The position numbers were made by a program, and so were the translations under genes. Source: Pedobacter punctiformis (GTDB lineage Bacteria; Bacteroidota; Bacteroidia; Sphingobacteriales; Sphingobacteriaceae). Taken from it: a DNA stretch of 64,000 bases. This document shows, one piece after another, positions 44,754 to 53,526 of this stretch. Under the pieces are notes generated by a model. The model worked only from the letters and a program-made list of their open reading frames with translations, was not told the DNA's origin and made no database searches. The stretch spans positions 1 to 64,000 of the forward strand of contig NZ_JAPWGM010000003.1 in the NCBI RefSeq assembly GCF_027213715.1, given 5' to 3'. Each line of letters starts with the position of its first letter. Within the stretch, counting starts at the first letter, position 1.

Positions 44754-47645
44754 TTATAGTTTTAGAGATACCCCACCATTAATTATCCTGTAATTAGGGA
44801 AAGGAGAAAGACCAGTTTCAGGATCGAAATAATCAAGCTTTGTCCAGGTAAGTACATTGTAAGCGTTAACAAAAAACCTAAGCTTACTCAGTTTTGCCTT
44901 TTTAAGCCAACTTTGCGGAACAGAATAGCCTATTTCTACATTTTTTAATCTCAGGTAATCTGCATTTCTAATCCAAAAAGAAGATACCTGCTGGTTGTTG
45001 GTATTGGTACCCAAAGTTAGCCTTGGCAACGTTGCATTAATGCTATTTTGTGGCGTCCATCTGTTTTCTGTTGTATAATCTAACACATAACCCGTACTGT
45101 TGTAAAATGCCGACATGGCTGTTGGATCGTAATAAAGATCTCTGTTAATTCTGCCTTCAAGCAAGGCGCTGAAATCAAAGTTTTTATAGCCAAAACCAAA
45201 GTTAAAACCGAAAAACACTAAAGGTTTGTCACCTGCAATTGCCTTTTGATCAAGGAAATTGATAATTCCATCACCGTTTAAGTCCTTATATTTTAAATCG
45301 CCAGCTACCGGATTGTAACCTGGAATATTTGCTGTTTTACTTACATCTTCTCCTGGCTGGTAAAAGCCTATTGTTTCGTAACCAAATGTTGCTGATGGTT
45401 GCCCGGCTCTGTACATCCAGCTGTAAGGGTAAATGCCTTCGGCTCTTGACAGAATTTTATTTTTAGCAACAGTAAAATTTCCTTTTACGAAATAGCTGAA
45501 ATCGCCCTTTTTATCGTTAAAACCTATCGAAGTTTCTATGCCTGAATATCTTGTTTGTCCGGCATTAACCTTTGGATATGTTAAGCCAAGCATGCCCGAT
45601 GCATATCCGTTTGCAGGATCAATTAGTTCATCAGTATTTTTGTTGTTGTAATAAGTAAGTTCTAGGTTTAACTTATCTTTAAAGAAACCTGCTTCTAAAG
45701 CCAAATCGTATTTAAAAGATTTCTCCCAGGTTATATTCGGGTTATTCAGTGCATTTTCGTAACTACCGTTAACCGCTGTAGCTGTAGAACCGAAATTATA
45801 ATTCCCCGCCACTCCAACGGTATAATTTTGCAGGTAAGTATAGTAATTTGATGGATCTGCCCAAGCCGTTTTGCCTGCGCTACCGCGAAGCTTTAAGAAA
45901 CTCAGCGTACCTTTATTAAACCAGCTTTCGTTTGAAACTACCCAGCCTAAAGCAACTGAAGGCAAAAAGGCCCATCTGCTTCCTTCCTGGTAACGATTGA
46001 ATCCGCTATAAACCATTCCAACCTCGGCCAGGTAAGTTTTATCATAGTTGTAACTCGCAGTAACGCCTGCATTTTGATAAATTTGGTTGAGCTGATAATA
46101 AGAATCAATTAAATTGGTTAGGTTAAATGTACCCAGTACGTTTAAACTGTGCTTTCCAAATGTTTTATCGTAACCAATTAAACCATTAAAAAACGATTGT
46201 TTGTTTTGAATATCAATTGTAGAAATACCTTTGTTGGCTTCTATCGTTCCATCACTACCAATTTTAGTATAGGTTGTGCCTGTGGGCGTTGTTACCGGAT
46301 AGTAAACTGCAAAGTTTTTAATCCTTGTGGTTTTTTGCAGGTAATAGTTATTAATTGATAACATACCTTTGGCCCATAAGCCTTTAACAAAATCATCAAG
46401 CTTAAATTTTAAACCCACATCCGCACTTAAAGTTCGTTCATTAAGTCTTGTATAACCCGAATTAATGGTACTTGCTAAAATATTGGTTCCGTAGGTTACA
46501 TTATCTACAGTGGTTGTATACTGCTGATTTCCACCAAAACTACCATCTGCATTTCGGGCAGGATAACCAAGTGGTGAAACTCCATAAATGCGATCCATAA
46601 TTGTAGATGCACCCGCTCCTGGTTCATTATTGTTTTCTATCGAGCCAAAAATGTTTAGCGATAACTGTATGTCTTCATTAAAATCGATTTGTGCATTGGT
46701 GCGCAGGTTATATCTCTTATAAAAATTGTTTGTTTCATAAGGATTATTGCTATCCGTTAAAAAGTTTCCATCCTGTGCAAAATGCTCTACAGAAGTATAA
46801 TAACGATAACTTTTTCCATTACCAGATGCGTTTACAGAATAACGCTGCTGTGCAGTATTGTTTTTGTAAATGGTGTTATACCAATCGTTATTAGGTTGTG
46901 AAAAAGGATCATTAGTTCCATTTTGGTAGGATGCTATAGCTGCTGCAGAATAAGCAGGAACTGCGCCGGGGAAAGTATTTTGTTGTGCCTCATTATACAA
47001 CCGGGCATATTGAGCACCATTTATAAAATTCGGTCTCTTAACCTGATTGAGAAAGCCATACTGAGCCGAAAAGTTTAACTCAAAGGGCTTTTCATCGCTC
47101 TGATCTTTTGTTGTAATATAAATAATCCCATGCGATGACCTTAAACCGTACATACTGGTCGAAACGGCATCTTTCATTACGGTAATGCTTTTTATATCTT
47201 CCACATTAAAAGAAGTAAAAGAACGTACTACCCCATCGATAACAATTAATGGAGATTGTCCTCTTAAAGTTAAAGATGACGCATCATACATCGGCCCGGT
47301 TCGACCAGAGCTTCTGGAAGAATACAAACCAGGAATTCGTCCTGCAATAACATTGCTAATGTCTGCCACAGGCGTTGTACTCACATCTTCGTTATAAATT
47401 GTAGAACTTCCGGTTACATTTTGAAGGCGTGGTATCGTTCTATTCCATAAATTAATGTGGCGATCCTGAATATTTTTTTTAATTGACATTGGATTTGCAA
47501 CCAAACTATCTTTTTTGGTTGTATCACTTTGTTGTTGCCAGCTAAAACTCTTTGAAAATGCACTTAACTGAGTACCAGATAATGCAAATAACACGAGTAG
47601 AAATCTGTATATTTTTAGCTTAAAATTTTGATTATCCATTTCCAT
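44754..47645 (-). CDS. SusC-like TonB-dependent transporter lacking the N-terminal CPD domain
   Basis: The protein has 963 residues with an export signal at about 10-32. No STN and no CarboxypepD_reg domain are seen; the plug begins about residue 70 (NVTGSSTIYNEDVSTTPVAD, IAGRIPGLYS) and includes LTLRGQSPLIVIDGVVRSF and YGLRSSHGIIYITTKD. The barrel closes with YRIINGGVSLKL. Shorter than its PUL partner (1046). It is likely the pore for the SusD at 42987. The first Met or the Met at codon 3 could start. Confidence 0.9.
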   Translation of the reverse strand: MEMDNQNFKLKIYRFLLVLFALSGTQLSAFSKSFSWQQQSDTTKKDSLVANPMSIKKNIQDRHINLWNRTIPRLQNVTGSSTIYNEDVSTTPVADISNVIAGRIPGLYSSRSSGRTGPMYDASSLTLRGQSPLIVIDGVVRSFTSFNVEDIKSITVMKDAVSTSMYGLRSSHGIIYITTKDQSDEKPFELNFSAQYGFLNQVKRPNFINGAQYARLYNEAQQNTFPGAVPAYSAAAIASYQNGTNDPFSQPNNDWYNTIYKNNTAQQRYSVNASGNGKSYRYYTSVEHFAQDGNFLTDSNNPYETNNFYKRYNLRTNAQIDFNEDIQLSLNIFGSIENNNEPGAGASTIMDRIYGVSPLGYPARNADGSFGGNQQYTTTVDNVTYGTNILASTINSGYTRLNERTLSADVGLKFKLDDFVKGLWAKGMLSINNYYLQKTTRIKNFAVYYPVTTPTGTTYTKIGSDGTIEANKGISTIDIQNKQSFFNGLIGYDKTFGKHSLNVLGTFNLTNLIDSYYQLNQIYQNAGVTASYNYDKTYLAEVGMVYSGFNRYQEGSRWAFLPSVALGWVVSNESWFNKGTLSFLKLRGSAGKTAWADPSNYYTYLQNYTVGVAGNYNFGSTATAVNGSYENALNNPNITWEKSFKYDLALEAGFFKDKLNLELTYYNNKNTDELIDPANGYASGMLGLTYPKVNAGQTRYSGIETSIGFNDKKGDFSYFVKGNFTVAKNKILSRAEGIYPYSWMYRAGQPSATFGYETIGFYQPGEDVSKTANIPGYNPVAGDLKYKDLNGDGIINFLDQKAIAGDKPLVFFGFNFGFGYKNFDFSALLEGRINRDLYYDPTAMSAFYNSTGYVLDYTTENRWTPQNSINATLPRLTLGTNTNNQQVSSFWIRNADYLRLKNVEIGYSVPQSWLKKAKLSKLRFFVNAYNVLTWTKLDYFDPETGLSPFPNYRIINGGVSLKL

Positions 47646-47668
47646 TTGTTTTGTTTTTTACCAAAAAA

Positions 47669-48481
47669 TTATCGCACTGTGCCCTTAAGCAATCCCGTTG
47701 GATATAGCTGAGAATGTACATCTATATAAAGTGGATCTGCTGTGATACTGGCTACCGGAACGGATGCTGCCGGAATTAAAAAGGCCTTATTGAAATCAGC
47801 AGCTGATGAAACCAGCGTTAAAACATTGCTATTATCTGTTGTTTTATGCAAATGCGATGTGGTTAATCCGTCGCCCGTTGGCAGGCCATTTACTTCAACC
47901 TTATACGCAAGAGAATTATCACTTAACAATCGGATATAAGCTTTGCCGGTAGCGGTAGTATTTACCGTAGTTGCGTATTTGCCCAAATCTACATCGGCAG
48001 AAAATTTAACAGTTTTATCAATCTGCCCGCGAACTAAGCCCGCAGTTTGCTGATTAGAATTTACTTGTAAATAAACCGGGCCGCTTAAAAGACTCGTAAT
48101 AGTTGCGGCATTAAGTGTTACATTTCCTTTAGCTTCCCTTTCGGTATTAAAAGCCGGATTTTGCAAATCGATAAGTACTGAGCCATTTTCAACTGCATTG
48201 CCTAAAAAAAGTTTGGCCGAAGTTGGCGCATCGCCATTATTTAGAGGGTTAATAAAATAGATATCATAAAAGAGCTGATTGTTATCCATCAAAAACAGCA
48301 TGCATACCGCAGCATCTGTTCTCCCGGCAACAGCAGGGATATTATTGGTGGTATTGAGTTCTACCTTCCATTGTTTCCGAATAAATACCTCGGAAGTGTA
48401 AGTATCTTTTTTACAGGAAAAAAGGCACAAAAGGGCTACTGCGAAGAAAACGCAGTGCATTTTTTTCGTTGAATTTCTCAT
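47669..48481 (-). CDS. CHRD-domain lipoprotein
   Basis: The protein has 270 residues and is a lipoprotein (LLCLFSC23KKDTYTS). Two CHRD-like beta repeats lie at about 35-155 and 160-270, shown by LNTTNNIPAVAGR..G..KLFLGNA and the closing VYLQVNSNQQTAGLVRGQID and PLYIDVHSQLYPTGLLKGTV. CHRD domains are beta-sandwiches of unclear function in bacteria. It is the first gene of the PUL transcript (23 bp before SusC), so it is likely a surface glycan-binding or accessory protein. Confidence 0.8.
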   Translation of the reverse strand: MRNSTKKMHCVFFAVALLCLFSCKKDTYTSEVFIRKQWKVELNTTNNIPAVAGRTDAAVCMLFLMDNNQLFYDIYFINPLNNGDAPTSAKLFLGNAVENGSVLIDLQNPAFNTEREAKGNVTLNAATITSLLSGPVYLQVNSNQQTAGLVRGQIDKTVKFSADVDLGKYATTVNTTATGKAYIRLLSDNSLAYKVEVNGLPTGDGLTTSHLHKTTDNSNVLTLVSSAADFNKAFLIPAASVPVASITADPLYIDVHSQLYPTGLLKGTVR

Positions 48482-48735
48482 AATTAGAGATTAAGAAAAT
48501 TAAGAATGAATAACCTACCCTAAGCAGGAATAACTAAATTTTAATCAGATTAAAAACTTCTAATGGAGAAGCCCTGATTCAAATATTTTTTTCTGAAATT
48601 TTTAATAGAGAACACTTGTTCCCAGACTATCCATTTTGCAGGATAAATAGTTAGTAGATTTAATATCATGGTTAAGTTCGTTGATTAAAGCCAAGTTATT
48701 TATAACATATCCTGAGGACAAAGAAAATAATCACG

Positions 48736-48769
48736 CAAACGTTTGATTTTCCATTTCAAACGTTTGAAA
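48736..48769. promoter_or_regulatory. Paired CAAACGTTTG palindromes upstream of the PUL
   Basis: CAAACGTTTG at 48736-48745 and again at 48757-48766. The second is extended to the perfect 16-mer TTTCAAACGTTTGAAA. Centre-to-centre spacing is 21 bp, two helical turns. Located 255-290 bp before the first PUL gene. The shape resembles a LacI/GalR-family operator; the regulator is not in this window. Confidence 0.55.
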
Positions 48770-49126
48770 CACATCGCTGAATGGGTTTTACAGATCAATA
48801 AACTGATAATCTAACTTAAAAAAATGCTCATTTTATATAAGTTTTCGCTAAACTACCAATTCAGTATACAAAATATTTTTTTTTGTTAGTCTCTAATAAA
48901 ACACTGCAGGTAAAAACTTCGCTTTTCTTCGAAAAAAAATATTCAAAACATAAAAATTATGTCTCCTGTATTGACAATAAAATTTTATTTTAAATAAGTT
49001 AAAAAATGGCTCTATTATTCAGTAAAACATTTTAATGTGTTGTAGTCTCAAAATGTGTACTTTAAACACGAAGGTTTTAATTGATTTTATAATTGCTTAA
49101 AGATTAAAAAAGTTCAACCAAATACA

Positions 49127-49136
49127 CAAACGTTTG
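49127..49136. promoter_or_regulatory. Third CAAACGTTTG palindrome
   Basis: Same 10-bp palindrome as at 48736 and 48757, in the context ACACAAACGTTTGCGTA, about 370 bp farther from the PUL. Could allow looping or serve another promoter. Confidence 0.45.
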
Positions 49137-49197
49137 CGTAAATCGGTACTTTTTAATTTAAAATTAGCTGTGCATTTACTTCTAACAATAATATCTT

Positions 49198-49580
49198 GTT
49201 CATTTTGCCGTATCCAAAAAAGAAAGCGACTGTCCCACAACTGCAATAAAACGCTTTCCGTTGGCTTCGGGCATTGTCATTGCTTTGAAATGTAAATCTG
49301 CTACATCACGCACATCTACATATCCAAAAATTAATTCGGGGAAAGAATGCATTTCGCCATTCAACATTTGCTTAATGGTTTGAATAGAATGGGAAAAATC
49401 GTTTAACAAGACAGGACCTAACACACCTGTTGAATTTACTACTAACAACTCCATTCCTTTACCTTCATTTTCAATAAAATCCCAAGCCCCTCTTTCCGAA
49501 ATCGTTTTGGAACGCTGATAAGGCACAACGGTCTCATTCAGCTCTGTTCAATCGGCTTCGGTATACGACGTTTTTTATCG
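49198..49580 (-). pseudogene. Broken extended-SDR (NAD-dependent epimerase/reductase-like) gene
   Basis: The minus strand reads YTEAD, a TGA stop (49548) where Trp is expected, then TELNETVVPYQRSKTISERG, continuing through WDFIENEGKGMELLVVNSTG to VGQSLSFLDTAK and a stop at 49198. It contains the YxxxK motif and the downstream part of a dihydroflavonol-reductase-like SDR. The NAD-binding N-terminus and the C-terminal third are missing. In-frame nonsense plus truncation at both ends shows decay. Confidence 0.8.
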
Positions 49581-49596
49581 GTTTCCATATCTACAG

Positions 49597-49613
49597 CATC
49601 GAACCAAAAAAAC
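49597..49613 (+). repeat. 17-bp sequence shared with 30911-30927
   Basis: CATCGAACCAAAAAAAC, identical to the other copy, starting close to where similarity in the SDR pseudogene fades. Flanking 50 bp are alike but diverged. Confidence 0.4.
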
Positions 49614-49771
49614 CGGAAATAAAAACCATAACTTATTAATTACCAGCAATTAAATAATGTAGATTAATTAGGAGCTATTTTACCCCAATCAGGGTACCCG
49701 TATAGGGGCTCGAACTAAAAAACACGTTCTATCTGCCCTATTCAACGATTTGGAAATCGCCTAAAAATAAA

Positions 49772-49801
49772 AAAGCCCTTTAAGATACCTTAAAGGGCTT
49801 T
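49772..49801 (-). terminator. Terminator of tRNA-His
   Basis: Perfect 13-bp stem AAAGCCCTTTAAG / CTTAAAGGGCTTT with a 4-nt loop, 2 bp past the tRNA 3' end and followed on the minus strand by TTTTTATTTTT. Confidence 0.85.
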
Positions 49802-49803
49802 CG

Positions 49804-49878
49804 GGTGGCTGATGGGGCTCGAACCCACGACCCTCGGCACCACAAACCAATACTCTAACCAACTGAGCTACAGCCACC
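49804..49878 (-). tRNA. tRNA-His (anticodon GTG)
   Basis: Cloverleaf on the minus strand: acceptor GTGGCTG pairs with CAGCCAC, D arm GCTCAGTTGGTTAGAG, anticodon loop TTGTGGT giving GTG, T arm GTGGGTTCGAGCCCCAT. A genomic G at -1 (49878) opposite C73 is the histidine-tRNA identity feature. No encoded CCA follows, so CCA is added by enzyme. Confidence 0.95.
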
Positions 49879-50037
49879 GTATTTTTTAGTGTCACAAAAG
49901 TACAACTTTTAATATTTCCTGCAAAAAAAATTATGCTTTTAAAAGCAACTATTTTTTAATTCCTTATATTTCAATTATTTGAATTTTAACTTTCTTATAA
50001 AAAACACTTTAAAACAGCTATTATGAACCTAAAAACT

Positions 50038-50045
50038 TAGATTTG
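50038..50045 (+). promoter_or_regulatory. -7 box of rnhA
   Basis: TAGATTTG matches TAnnTTTG and ends only 8 bp before the ATG at 50054, so the mRNA is expected to have almost no leader. Confidence 0.5.
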
Positions 50046-50053
50046 CAACGTTT

Positions 50054-50527
50054 ATGATTGAGATTTATACCGATGGAGCAGCTAGCGGTAACCCTGGACC
50101 AGGTGGTTACGGCACCATTTTAAGAACAGGAAAGCACTATAAAGAACTAAGCGGAGGTTTTAGAATGACTACTAATAACCGAATGGAGTTGCTGGCCGTT
50201 ATTAAAGGACTGGAAGCCTTAAAAAGTTTAAACCAGGAGGTAATGGTTTATTCGGATTCCAAATATGTAGTAGATGCAGTAGAAAAAAAATGGGTATTTG
50301 GCTGGGTAACCAAAGGTTTTAAAGATAAGAAGAATAAAGATCTTTGGATGCGTTTTCTGGAACTGTACAAATTGCACAAGGTAAGGTTTACCTGGATTAA
50401 GGGGCATAACGACCATCCTGAAAACGAACGCTGCGATCGTTTAGCAGTTTCAGCTTCTCATGATAAGCAGAACTTAGCTATCGATACTTTTTTTGAAGCA
50501 GAACGAAACAAAACAACGCTGCTTTAA
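50054..50527 (+). CDS. rnhA: Ribonuclease HI
   Basis: The protein has 157 residues, cytoplasmic. It cuts the RNA strand of RNA-DNA hybrids. All catalytic residues are seen: D7 (YTDGAASGNPGPGG), E45 (NNRMELLAV), D68 (YSDSKYV) and D128 (RCDRLA), with the conserved H118 in KGHND. Length is normal for bacterial RNase HI. It is convergent with fbp, sharing a strong bidirectional hairpin. It appears monocistronic. Confidence 0.96.
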   Translation: MIEIYTDGAASGNPGPGGYGTILRTGKHYKELSGGFRMTTNNRMELLAVIKGLEALKSLNQEVMVYSDSKYVVDAVEKKWVFGWVTKGFKDKKNKDLWMRFLELYKLHKVRFTWIKGHNDHPENERCDRLAVSASHDKQNLAIDTFFEAERNKTTLL

Positions 50528-50539
50528 ACTGTTTATATT

Positions 50540-50580
50540 ATTTTCAAAGCATCCTAATGCAGATAAGATGCTTTGAAAAT
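50540..50580. terminator. Bidirectional terminator between rnhA and fbp
   Basis: ATTTTCAAAGCATC (50540-50553) pairs perfectly over 14 bp with GATGCTTTGAAAAT (50567-50580), 13-nt loop. It has A/T runs on both sides and lies between two convergent genes. Confidence 0.8.
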
Positions 50581-50590
50581 TGAAATCATC

Positions 50591-51670
50591 CTAGTCTATT
50601 CCACCAACAATCCCCAGGTTTTCAAGTTTTCCTTCAACCTTTGTATTATTCAGTTCACTGGGATTGGTATAAATGGCCATCATTTCTTCGGCTTTATTCA
50701 CCATATTTTTAGATCCGATAAAAATAGGTACCCTCTGATGTAATTCAGTAGGTTCCACATCTAAAATTCTTTCGAAACCGGTTGTAGCTTTCCCTCCTGC
50801 CTGCTCAATAATAAAAGACATTGGATTGCATTCGTACAATAACCTTAGTTTTCCATTAGGCGACCGTGAAGTTGTTGGGTAAATATAAATTCCGCCTTTA
50901 ATCAGGTTGCGGTGAATATCGCCAACCATAGAGCCAATATATCTGGAGGTATAAGGTCTTTTTGTAGCTTCATCTTCTACCTGACAATATTTAATGTATT
51001 TTTTTACTCCATCCGGAAAATGCACATAGTTTCCTTCATTAACCGAATAGATATAACCTGTATCGGGGATTTTCATTTGGGGGTGAGACAAACAAAATTC
51101 ACCGATTGAAGGATCTAGAGTAAAGCCGTTAACGCCTTTTCCTGTAGTATAAACCAACATAGTAGACGAACCATAAATAATATAACCGGCTGCAACCTGC
51201 TCCGTTCCCTTTTGTAAAACATCATCAATTGTGGCCCTTCCATCAATAGATTTTCTGCGAAAGATGGAGAAAATTGTTCCTACGGCAACATTTACATCCG
51301 TATTAGATGAACCATCAAGCGGGTCGATACAAACAATATATTTTGCATTTTGAGAAACCGGAGATTCAATATGAATAATTTCATCTTCTTCTTCGGTAGC
51401 CACAATACAGCACTCACCTCCACTGGTTAAAGCAGCAATAAATTGTTCATTTGCATACACATCCAGTTTCTTTTGCTCCTCTCCCTGTATGTTTGTAGTA
51501 CCCACATCCCCCAAAATATCGACCAGTCCGGCTTTATTTACCTCCCGGTTTACAATTTTTGCTGCAATACCGATATCTCTTAGCAATCTGGAAAGTTCTC
51601 CTTTTGCATAAGGAAAATCACTTTGTTTTTCAATAATAAACTGTCCTAGTGTTTTAACGCCACAAACCAT
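50591..51670 (-). CDS. fbp: Fructose-1,6-bisphosphatase, class I
   Basis: The protein has 359 residues. It hydrolyses fructose-1,6-bisphosphate to fructose-6-phosphate in gluconeogenesis. Motifs: [12 protein letters not shown] at the N-terminus, EEEDE metal site ([12 protein letters not shown]), [20 protein letters not shown], and [20 protein letters not shown] with [16 protein letters not shown] near the C-terminus. Slightly longer than the E. coli enzyme, as usual in Bacteroidota. The start MVCGVKTLG fits. It may head a minus-strand cluster but lies 19 bp after the phosphoesterase gene, so co-transcription from upstream is likely. Confidence 0.96.
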   Translation of the reverse strand: MVCGVKTLGQFIIEKQSDFPYAKGELSRLLRDIGIAAKIVNREVNKAGLVDILGDVGTTNIQGEEQKKLDVYANEQFIAALTSGGECCIVATEEEDEIIHIESPVSQNAKYIVCIDPLDGSSNTDVNVAVGTIFSIFRRKSIDGRATIDDVLQKGTEQVAAGYIIYGSSTMLVYTTGKGVNGFTLDPSIGEFCLSHPQMKIPDTGYIYSVNEGNYVHFPDGVKKYIKYCQVEDEATKRPYTSRYIGSMVGDIHRNLIKGGIYIYPTTSRSPNGKLRLLYECNPMSFIIEQAGGKATTGFERILDVEPTELHQRVPIFIGSKNMVNKAEEMMAIYTNPSELNNTKVEGKLENLGIVGGID

Positions 51671-51689
51671 ACTTAGTGTATTTTTTACA

Positions 51690-52181
51690 TTATCTACCCG
51701 ATAATTCTATGGCCTCTAAGGTATGAATATTTTCATCAGTTATGCAAAAACGAATTAAGGTTCTAACTTTGTGCCAGCCATGTTTACCGGCTGCTCCGGG
51801 GTTTATATGCAAACATTTGATTTTATCATCAAACATCACCTTTAAAATATGTGAATGTCCGGTTATAAATAATTTTGGCGACTTAGTGTAAATACCTGGT
51901 TTTACAAGCGCAGAGTATCTACCCGGATAACCTCCAATATGGGTCATCCAAACATCTACTCCTTCACACATAAACCGGTTATGTTCCGGAAATTCTGACC
52001 GTATAATTTTATCATCAATATTCCCATACACACCTCTTAATGGCTTAAAGGCAGCTAAAGGTCCGGCTACATCCGGACCAAAGTCTCCGGCGTGCCAAAT
52101 TTCATCACATGCTTCAAAGTGTTTAAATACCGCATCATCTAAATAACCATGAGTATCCGATATAAGTCCTATTTTTTTCAA
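51690..52181 (-). CDS. YfcE/MJ0936-type metallophosphoesterase
   Basis: The protein has 163 residues. Calcineurin-like two-metal site: D9-x-H11 (ISDTHG), D33 (HAGDFG), GN54-ID, H81 (MTHIGG) and GHSH 108-111, followed by HINPGAAG. The family comprises phosphodiesterases with loose specificity; the cellular substrate is unknown. Located between fbp and the tRNA methyltransferase gene, same strand, with a 120-bp gap upstream. Confidence 0.9.
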   Translation of the reverse strand: MKKIGLISDTHGYLDDAVFKHFEACDEIWHAGDFGPDVAGPLAAFKPLRGVYGNIDDKIIRSEFPEHNRFMCEGVDVWMTHIGGYPGRYSALVKPGIYTKSPKLFITGHSHILKVMFDDKIKCLHINPGAAGKHGWHKVRTLIRFCITDENIHTLEAIELSGR

Positions 52182-52301
52182 TTAATAATTAAGGTATTTT
52201 ACTGTTAATAGAGAAAGAATTAATGCAGATCTAAATTACAAATGATAATCAGATAATTTGAGATTACCTTAAAATAAAGGTCAAATTATATACATAATCT
52301 T

Positions 52302-53006
52302 TTAAAAAGCCAGAAAAAAATCTTTAAGCAACAACTTGTATTCTGCTGTGTTTTCCTTTAAAGATTCATAAATGTAAAAATCTGTTTCATTTAGTGGTAA
52401 AACTTCCTTACTTAAACAAATAATTTGTCGAAAAGTGGCCTTACTCTTATCTGAGTGCAAATTAATTCTGTCGCAAAGCGATAAATTGAATGTTGAAGCT
52501 TTAGAAATTATTTCGTTTGCTTGTTTTACAGGTAGAATTAACCACAACTTACCACTTTCAGTTAAAAGATGGGCAGATTTTTCGATCAGCATTTCAAAAA
52601 AATCGACATCAGCATGCCTCGCAATTCCTTTTCTGTGTTCTTCATTTTTTAAATCATTTACAAAGAAAGGTGGGTTAGACACAATCAAATCATATTGCTC
52701 AGCGGTTTCAAAATCCTGAAAGGCGATATGTTCTACTTTGATGCGGTTAGCAAAAATTGATTTTTCAGCATTTAAGCTTGCAGTTTTAGCCGCTAATTCA
52801 TCAATTTCTATTGCATCAATAAATACATTGGCAAAACGCTGTGCAAGCATTAAAGCAATTACGCCTGTTCCTGTTCCAATATCTAAAATGCGTGAAGGCG
52901 ATTGATGACTGGCCAGTGCACCAAGTAAAACACCGTCGGTATTTACTTTCATGGCACAACCCGTTTGGTCAATTGCGAATTGTTTAAATTTAAAGATGCT
53001 ACTCAT
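52302..53006 (-). CDS. tRNA1(Val) (adenine37-N6)-methyltransferase-like protein
   Basis: The protein has 234 residues. Class I SAM-dependent N6-adenine methyltransferase: opening FKFKQFAIDQTGCAMKVNTD, SAM loop LDIGTGTGVIAL (41-52) and catalytic NPPF at 111-114. This matches the TrmN6/YfiC family that modifies A37 of tRNA-Val. Its ATG lies 2 bp past the stop of the VOC gene, suggesting coupling. Name by family similarity; substrate not proven. Confidence 0.88.
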   Translation of the reverse strand: MSSIFKFKQFAIDQTGCAMKVNTDGVLLGALASHQSPSRILDIGTGTGVIALMLAQRFANVFIDAIEIDELAAKTASLNAEKSIFANRIKVEHIAFQDFETAEQYDLIVSNPPFFVNDLKNEEHRKGIARHADVDFFEMLIEKSAHLLTESGKLWLILPVKQANEIISKASTFNLSLCDRINLHSDKSKATFRQIICLSKEVLPLNETDFYIYESLKENTAEYKLLLKDFFLAF

Positions 53007-53008
53007 CT

Positions 53009-53392
53009 TTACAGTTCATAAAGCTCAAGCGGTAAACCATCAGGATCGTTAAAAAAGGTAAATCTTTTATCGGTAAATTCATCTATACGAATGGGTTCGC
53101 AAATTATACCATGACTGGATAAACGGGCAATTTCTTCTTCTATATCATTAACTTCAAACGCAAAATGCCTTAAACCCTGCGCTTCTGGTCTTGATGGTCT
53201 TGCTGGTGGATTCTCGAATGAAAAAAGTTCAATTTGATATATTCCGTTAACAGCCAGATCTAATTTATACGATTTCCGTTCTGCCCGATAAACTTCTGCC
53301 AATATTTCGAACCCTAATTGATTAACGTAAAAATCTTTCGACTTTTCATAATCAGAACAAATGATGGCGATGTGATGGATTCGGTTGAACAT
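53009..53392 (-). CDS. VOC-superfamily (glyoxalase I-like) protein
   Basis: The protein has 127 residues from the ATG at 53392 (MFNRIHHIAIICSDYEKSKD). The upstream extension to 53470 does not fit the family. Two beta-alpha-beta-beta-beta modules with metal-ligand positions H7 or H8 (HHIAI), E58 (QIELFS), H76 (LRHFAFEV) and E124 (PLELYEL), like the YaeR/GloA2 group. It is probably a metal-dependent lyase or isomerase of unknown substrate. Divergent from purL. Confidence 0.85.
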   Translation of the reverse strand: MFNRIHHIAIICSDYEKSKDFYVNQLGFEILAEVYRAERKSYKLDLAVNGIYQIELFSFENPPARPSRPEAQGLRHFAFEVNDIEEEIARLSSHGIICEPIRIDEFTDKRFTFFNDPDGLPLELYEL

Positions 53393-53500
53393 AATTTTAA
53401 TTTTAGTAAAAAAACGAACGAAATAGATTTTATACACATCAAAAGTAATAAAAGCACAATTATATTGCACTCTATAATGAGCTTTTTAAAATTTTAAAGC

Positions 53501-53508
53501 TAAATTTG
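53501..53508 (+). promoter_or_regulatory. -7 box of purL
   Basis: TAAATTTG matches TAnnTTTG and ends 18 bp before the ATG at 53527. Confidence 0.55.
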
Positions 53509-53526
53509 CAACTTCAAAAAAAAAGC

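Larger units (their letters stand above)
48482..49197. other. PUL upstream region without genes
   Basis: About 715 bp, very AT-rich, with no credible ORF. It holds the three CAAACGTTTG palindromes and must hold the PUL promoter. No clear TAnnTTTG box was singled out. Confidence 0.5.

Noticed and set aside
49697..49712. Second tRNA gene suggested by GGGGCTCGAAC
   Set aside because: Only the T-arm-like part is present; no acceptor, D or anticodon arms can be folded.
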